The notes below the pieces were generated by a model that made no database searches, had not been told where the DNA came from, and was given only the letters and a program-made list of their open reading frames with translations. The position numbers and the translations under genes were made by a program. From Peptococcaceae bacterium CEB3 (lineage in GTDB: Bacteria > Bacillota > Desulfitobacteriia > Desulfitobacteriales > Desulfitobacteriaceae): DNA of 64,000 nucleotides. Positions 61,080 through 64,000 of this stretch are shown piece by piece (positions within the stretch are counted from its first letter, which is position 1; each line of letters starts with the position of its first letter). Where the stretch lies: assembly GCA_001029295.1 (NCBI GenBank), contig LDXJ01000061.1:62001-126000 (forward strand), in the 5' to 3' direction.

Positions 61080-61121
61080 CGGCAAACAGGCCCGTCCGGT
61101 CTCACCCGTTGGCATGTTCGT

Positions 61122-62195
61122 TTAGTGGCGGACTACAAATTGACCCGCATAGAAACGGTCTTGCGGATTCCCTTTCGGAGCGATTTCAAGGGTGATGTAA
61201 TCCAGAGCCGGGCGGTCAGTCAGCGGCACCGTCAGTGAAAACTCGCCTTCCGGGCCGACGACAATATTCTTGGCAAAAATATCCCCGGAAGAGGTTTGGA
61301 TATAATAACCGCGGCCGCCCGGACGCGCCCAAAAGTGCAGGTTGGAAAAAGGCGGATCGGAATAAGAATGTGTTTGCATGAGTTGCGCCCGGGTCATCGG
61401 CTGCGGCAACTGCTCCCAAACGGCATAGACACCGGTTATCTCGTATCCCGGAAAGATCCGTCCCGTCAGGGTCACATCCGAACCTTGGGATGCGCTGTAA
61501 GGCAGGGGCTTAAGGTCCGCATAGTGGTTGGTAAACTCCTCGGCCATGGCCACCCCGTATTTGCCTACGGCTATCGTGATACCGACTCCCGTATGATGAG
61601 GGTCAAGAATATTCTTGCGGTGGCCGTCGTCCGGGGGACGCTCGTTGACCATGGCGACCTCCTGTGTCCGCACAAGGTCGTACAAAACGCCTTCGGAAAC
61701 TCCGTGAAACCCCCCGTTTGACCAGAAAGAGACGCTTTCATTCTCCTCCACGGCATTAAGGCCGCCGACCAAAGTGTACCGCTCCTGCGGTTTCATCCCG
61801 TTCATTCCCCAATGGCTGATATACCCGTTATCCGCCTCTTCCTGAACATGCTGCCGGGCTGCCCGGGCCGCCGTCTCATCCCAGACGACCGGCCGAAGTC
61901 CGGCCGCTTGCCGCTCTTGATTGATCAGAGCGAGCACTTTATGTTCGACAGCCGTAATCTGGGTCTGGCTGACCGAAGAAGCCGGCCCCAAGGAAAGCGG
62001 TAAGTTGAATAGAACGCGGGGAGCAGATGAACCAGGGTGTTCGAGCGGCGGCTGCAGAACTTTCTGCGCAGTCTGCGGAATCCGGTCCATAAGACCGGGA
62101 ATCCGGTTCATGAAAGCCGTCCGCTGCCAAAGTGGGGTGAAGACCGGATCCAGAAGAATCAAACTGAGAATGATGGCGGGAAATATCTTTCTCAT
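61122..62195 (-). CDS. CAP-domain (SCP/YkwD-like) exported protein
   Basis: 357 residues, ATG 62195 after GAGGTGC. N-terminal signal/anchor KIFPAIILSLILLDPVF, linker, CAP domain about 80-215 (EHKVLALINQERQAAGLRPVVWDETAARAARQHVQEEADNGYISHWG...HRKNILDPHHTGVGITI) and a beta-rich C-terminal domain. Secreted or membrane-attached; spore or envelope roles are known for YkwD/SafA-type relatives, molecular function unclear. Confidence 0.88.
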   Translation of the reverse strand: MRKIFPAIILSLILLDPVFTPLWQRTAFMNRIPGLMDRIPQTAQKVLQPPLEHPGSSAPRVLFNLPLSLGPASSVSQTQITAVEHKVLALINQERQAAGLRPVVWDETAARAARQHVQEEADNGYISHWGMNGMKPQERYTLVGGLNAVEENESVSFWSNGGFHGVSEGVLYDLVRTQEVAMVNERPPDDGHRKNILDPHHTGVGITIAVGKYGVAMAEEFTNHYADLKPLPYSASQGSDVTLTGRIFPGYEITGVYAVWEQLPQPMTRAQLMQTHSYSDPPFSNLHFWARPGGRGYYIQTSSGDIFAKNIVVGPEGEFSLTVPLTDRPALDYITLEIAPKGNPQDRFYAGQFVVRH

Positions 62196-62356
62196 GTGCT
62201 GCACCTCGAAAATCTGTCTTACATTATGAACGGACCGACTTCTGCTCTCCATTTCGAACCGACTTAAGTCTTGTCCTCCAGTGTCATTGTACCCAAGTTA
62301 GGGCCATCCTAGCAAGGTGCGGCCTTACCCCAGATGCATCGCGTATTCTAAAGACA

Positions 62357-62396
62357 AAGCCCCACAACCCCTGATTTATCAAGGGCTACGGGGCTT
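62357..62396 (-). terminator. Terminator of guaA
   Basis: AAGCCCC and GGGGCTT enclose a second CCCCT/AAGGG stem; on the minus strand followed by TGTCTTTAG. Confidence 0.7.
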
Positions 62397-62429
62397 CCGT
62401 GACTTATTTTGTATCCCTAAACCAATTCA

Positions 62430-63971
62430 TTATTCCCATTCTATGGTCCCGGGCGGCTTGGTCGTAATATCATAGACGACCCGATTCACCCCGGATATTT
62501 CATTGACAATGCGCGTGGAGATGCGCTCCAGGAGTTCATAAGGAAGTCTGGCCCAGTCTGCCGTCATGGCATCTTCACTGGTCACGGCGCGCAGGACAAT
62601 GGGATAAGCGTAGGTCCGCCCATCTCCCATGACCCCCACACTCTGAACCGAAGGAAGTACGGCAAAAGACTGCCAAAGTTCCCGGTAGAGGCCCGCCCGG
62701 CTAACTTCCTCCAGAATCACGGCATCCGCTTCCCGGACGATTGCCAGTTTTTCCTCCGTAACCTCGCCCAAAATGCGGATGGCCAAACCGGGACCGGGAA
62801 AGGGCTGACGCCAGACGACCTCTTCCGGCAGGCCCAGACTCAAGCCGACTTCCCGCACCTCGTCTTTAAACAACAGGCGCAGGGGCTCAATAAGCTCAAA
62901 CTCCATGTCTTCCGGGAGTCCCCCCACATTGTGATGACTCTTAATCGTTTCCGCCGTATCCGTTCCGCTCTCCACGATATCGGGATAAAGCGTCCCCTGA
63001 ACCAGAAAATCGACCTGCCCAAGTTTACGGGCCTCGTCTTCAAAGAGCCGGATGAACTCGCGACCGATGGCCTTACGCTTCGTCTCAGGGTCGCTGACGC
63101 CGCCGACTTTGTCCAGAAAACGCTGCCTGGCGTTGACAAAGATCAACTTGAGACGGAAGTGTTGGGAAAAGACCGTCTTTACGGACTCAGCCTCGTTTTT
63201 ACGCATGAAGCCGTGGTCAACAAAGACACAGGTCAACCGGTCCCCGACCGCCTTGTGCACGAGGACCGCCGCCACCGAGGAATCTACACCCCCGCTCAGG
63301 GCACAGAGAACTTTGCGCTCTCCCACTCGCTTCCTGATCTGGCTGACCTGGGATTCGATAAAGGACTCCATCGTCCAATCCCCGGTACAGCCGCAGACGT
63401 CATAGAGAAATTGCTCCAGCATGCGCTGTCCGTCCGCCGTATGCCTGACTTCCGGATGAAATTGTACCCCGTAAAAGCTCCGGGTTTGATCAAACATGGC
63501 GGCGACCGGCGAATGCCCTGTCTTTGCCGCCACCTCAAAACCTTGGGGCAGACGGGCCACCGCATCCCCGTGGCTCATCCAGCACTGCCTGACGCCGCCA
63601 AGCCCTTGCCATAGCCCGCTCTCCCGCACAATCTCGATCTCTGTCCTCCCGTATTCCCGCAAGCGGGGGGCTTCCACCTCACCGCCCAGCTGGACCGCCA
63701 TAAGCTGCATCCCGTAACAAATCCCCAAAATGGGAATCCCCAGCTGATAAATCCCGGGATCCACCTGAGGAGCCCCAACCTGCCTGACGCTGGCCGGCCC
63801 GCCCGAGAAGATGAGGCCCTTCGGATGACGGGAACGGATCTCCTCAATCGGAGTCTTATAAGATATCATTTCGGAATAAACGTGAGCTTCCCGCACCCGG
63901 CGGGCGATCAACTGATTGTATTGCCCGCCGAAATCGAGCACCAATACGACTTCCTCAGTCATGACTTTCAC
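62430..63971 (-). CDS. guaA: GMP synthase (glutamine-hydrolysing) GuaA
   Basis: 513 residues from GTG 63971 (GGAG 8 bases upstream), the usual length. Class I glutaminase with LGICYGMQ (catalytic Cys) and VQFHPEV, ATP-PPase loop [18 protein letters not shown], and the C-terminal KPPGTIEWE. Converts XMP to GMP with ATP and glutamine. Not part of the pur operon; own terminator. Confidence 0.98.
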   Translation of the reverse strand: MKVMTEEVVLVLDFGGQYNQLIARRVREAHVYSEMISYKTPIEEIRSRHPKGLIFSGGPASVRQVGAPQVDPGIYQLGIPILGICYGMQLMAVQLGGEVEAPRLREYGRTEIEIVRESGLWQGLGGVRQCWMSHGDAVARLPQGFEVAAKTGHSPVAAMFDQTRSFYGVQFHPEVRHTADGQRMLEQFLYDVCGCTGDWTMESFIESQVSQIRKRVGERKVLCALSGGVDSSVAAVLVHKAVGDRLTCVFVDHGFMRKNEAESVKTVFSQHFRLKLIFVNARQRFLDKVGGVSDPETKRKAIGREFIRLFEDEARKLGQVDFLVQGTLYPDIVESGTDTAETIKSHHNVGGLPEDMEFELIEPLRLLFKDEVREVGLSLGLPEEVVWRQPFPGPGLAIRILGEVTEEKLAIVREADAVILEEVSRAGLYRELWQSFAVLPSVQSVGVMGDGRTYAYPIVLRAVTSEDAMTADWARLPYELLERISTRIVNEISGVNRVVYDITTKPPGTIEWE

Positions 63972-64000
63972 ACCATTCTCTCCAGATTGCCCGCGGGCCC

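Noticed and set aside
60990-61097. Three-way-junction fold before the PAP2 gene looked like a riboswitch
   Set aside because: The exact inverted ends and the flanking 8-bp duplication explain it better as a MITE; no riboswitch consensus fits.
1-64000. CRISPR arrays, rRNA and tRNA genes
   Set aside because: No regularly spaced direct repeats with unique spacers, no rRNA-like sequence and no cloverleaf with GGTTCRANTCC arm were found.

Overview
The window looks like chromosome of a spore-forming anaerobic Firmicute, probably a Clostridia of the Peptococcaceae/Desulfotomaculales type. I infer this from strong AGGAGG ribosome binding sites, sigma-A promoters with 16-18 bp spacers, a B. subtilis-style PurR operator, menaquinone synthesis, LUD-type lactate oxidation with a lactate permease, rubredoxin, a CotJC/manganese-catalase-like protein and a probable selenoprotein. 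Base composition is moderately GC-rich except in an AT-richer accessory stretch at about 44-50.9 kb. No rRNA, tRNA or CRISPR array was seen.

Layout. 1-10.1 kb: housekeeping and single genes (HAD fragment, FAH-family protein, endonuclease III, TSUP exporter, PRC-barrel protein, diguanylate cyclase, YigZ, hotdog thioesterase, CBS protein, DapL-like aminotransferase, KimA-like transporter). 10.2-16.9 kb: menaquinone methyltransferase, a zinc-ribbon protein with a folded leader, and a thiamine operon thiS-G-H-(F-E fusion)-C behind a promoter and TPP riboswitch. 17-26 kb: GH18 protein, a thioredoxin-fold oxidoreductase interrupted by an in-frame UGA (selenocysteine candidate) with a CsoR/CstR-like operator, ComFB, a Crp/Fnr regulator, a Ski2-like helicase, rubredoxin, RidA and a HAD phosphatase. 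26.4-39 kb: lactate oxidation genes (lutC and a fused lutB-lutA) and lactate permease, each with a very similar palindrome upstream. Between them lie a two-component system, a LysE exporter, CobK, a CC/Se-motif protein and a class V aminotransferase. 39-43.4 kb: moxR-DUF58-transglutaminase operon. 43.4-50.9 kb: accessory region with a GntR/ABC operon, MazEF, a DUF4065 (Panacea) operon, a BlaI regulator, a truncated glycosidase, gene fragments and a repeat pair. 50.9-64 kb: the de novo purine operon purE-B-C-F-M-N-H-D behind PurBoxes, then a PAP2 phosphatase with a MITE next to its ribosome binding site, a CAP-domain protein and guaA.

How it fits together. Purine synthesis is nearly complete (purE to purD, plus guaA for GMP). 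Thiamine synthesis holds the whole thiazole branch, ThiE and the pyrimidine synthase ThiC. Lactate uptake (lctP) and oxidation (lut) are 8 kb apart but probably answer to one regulator. The most notable signals are: the candidate selenoprotein with a SECIS-like hairpin; a 12-bp inverted repeat that buries the Shine-Dalgarno of the zinc-ribbon gene; the shared lactate operator; a 119-bp MITE with an 8-bp target duplication; the Panacea operon with a frameshifted partner; and recurring short tandem duplications in intergenic DNA.
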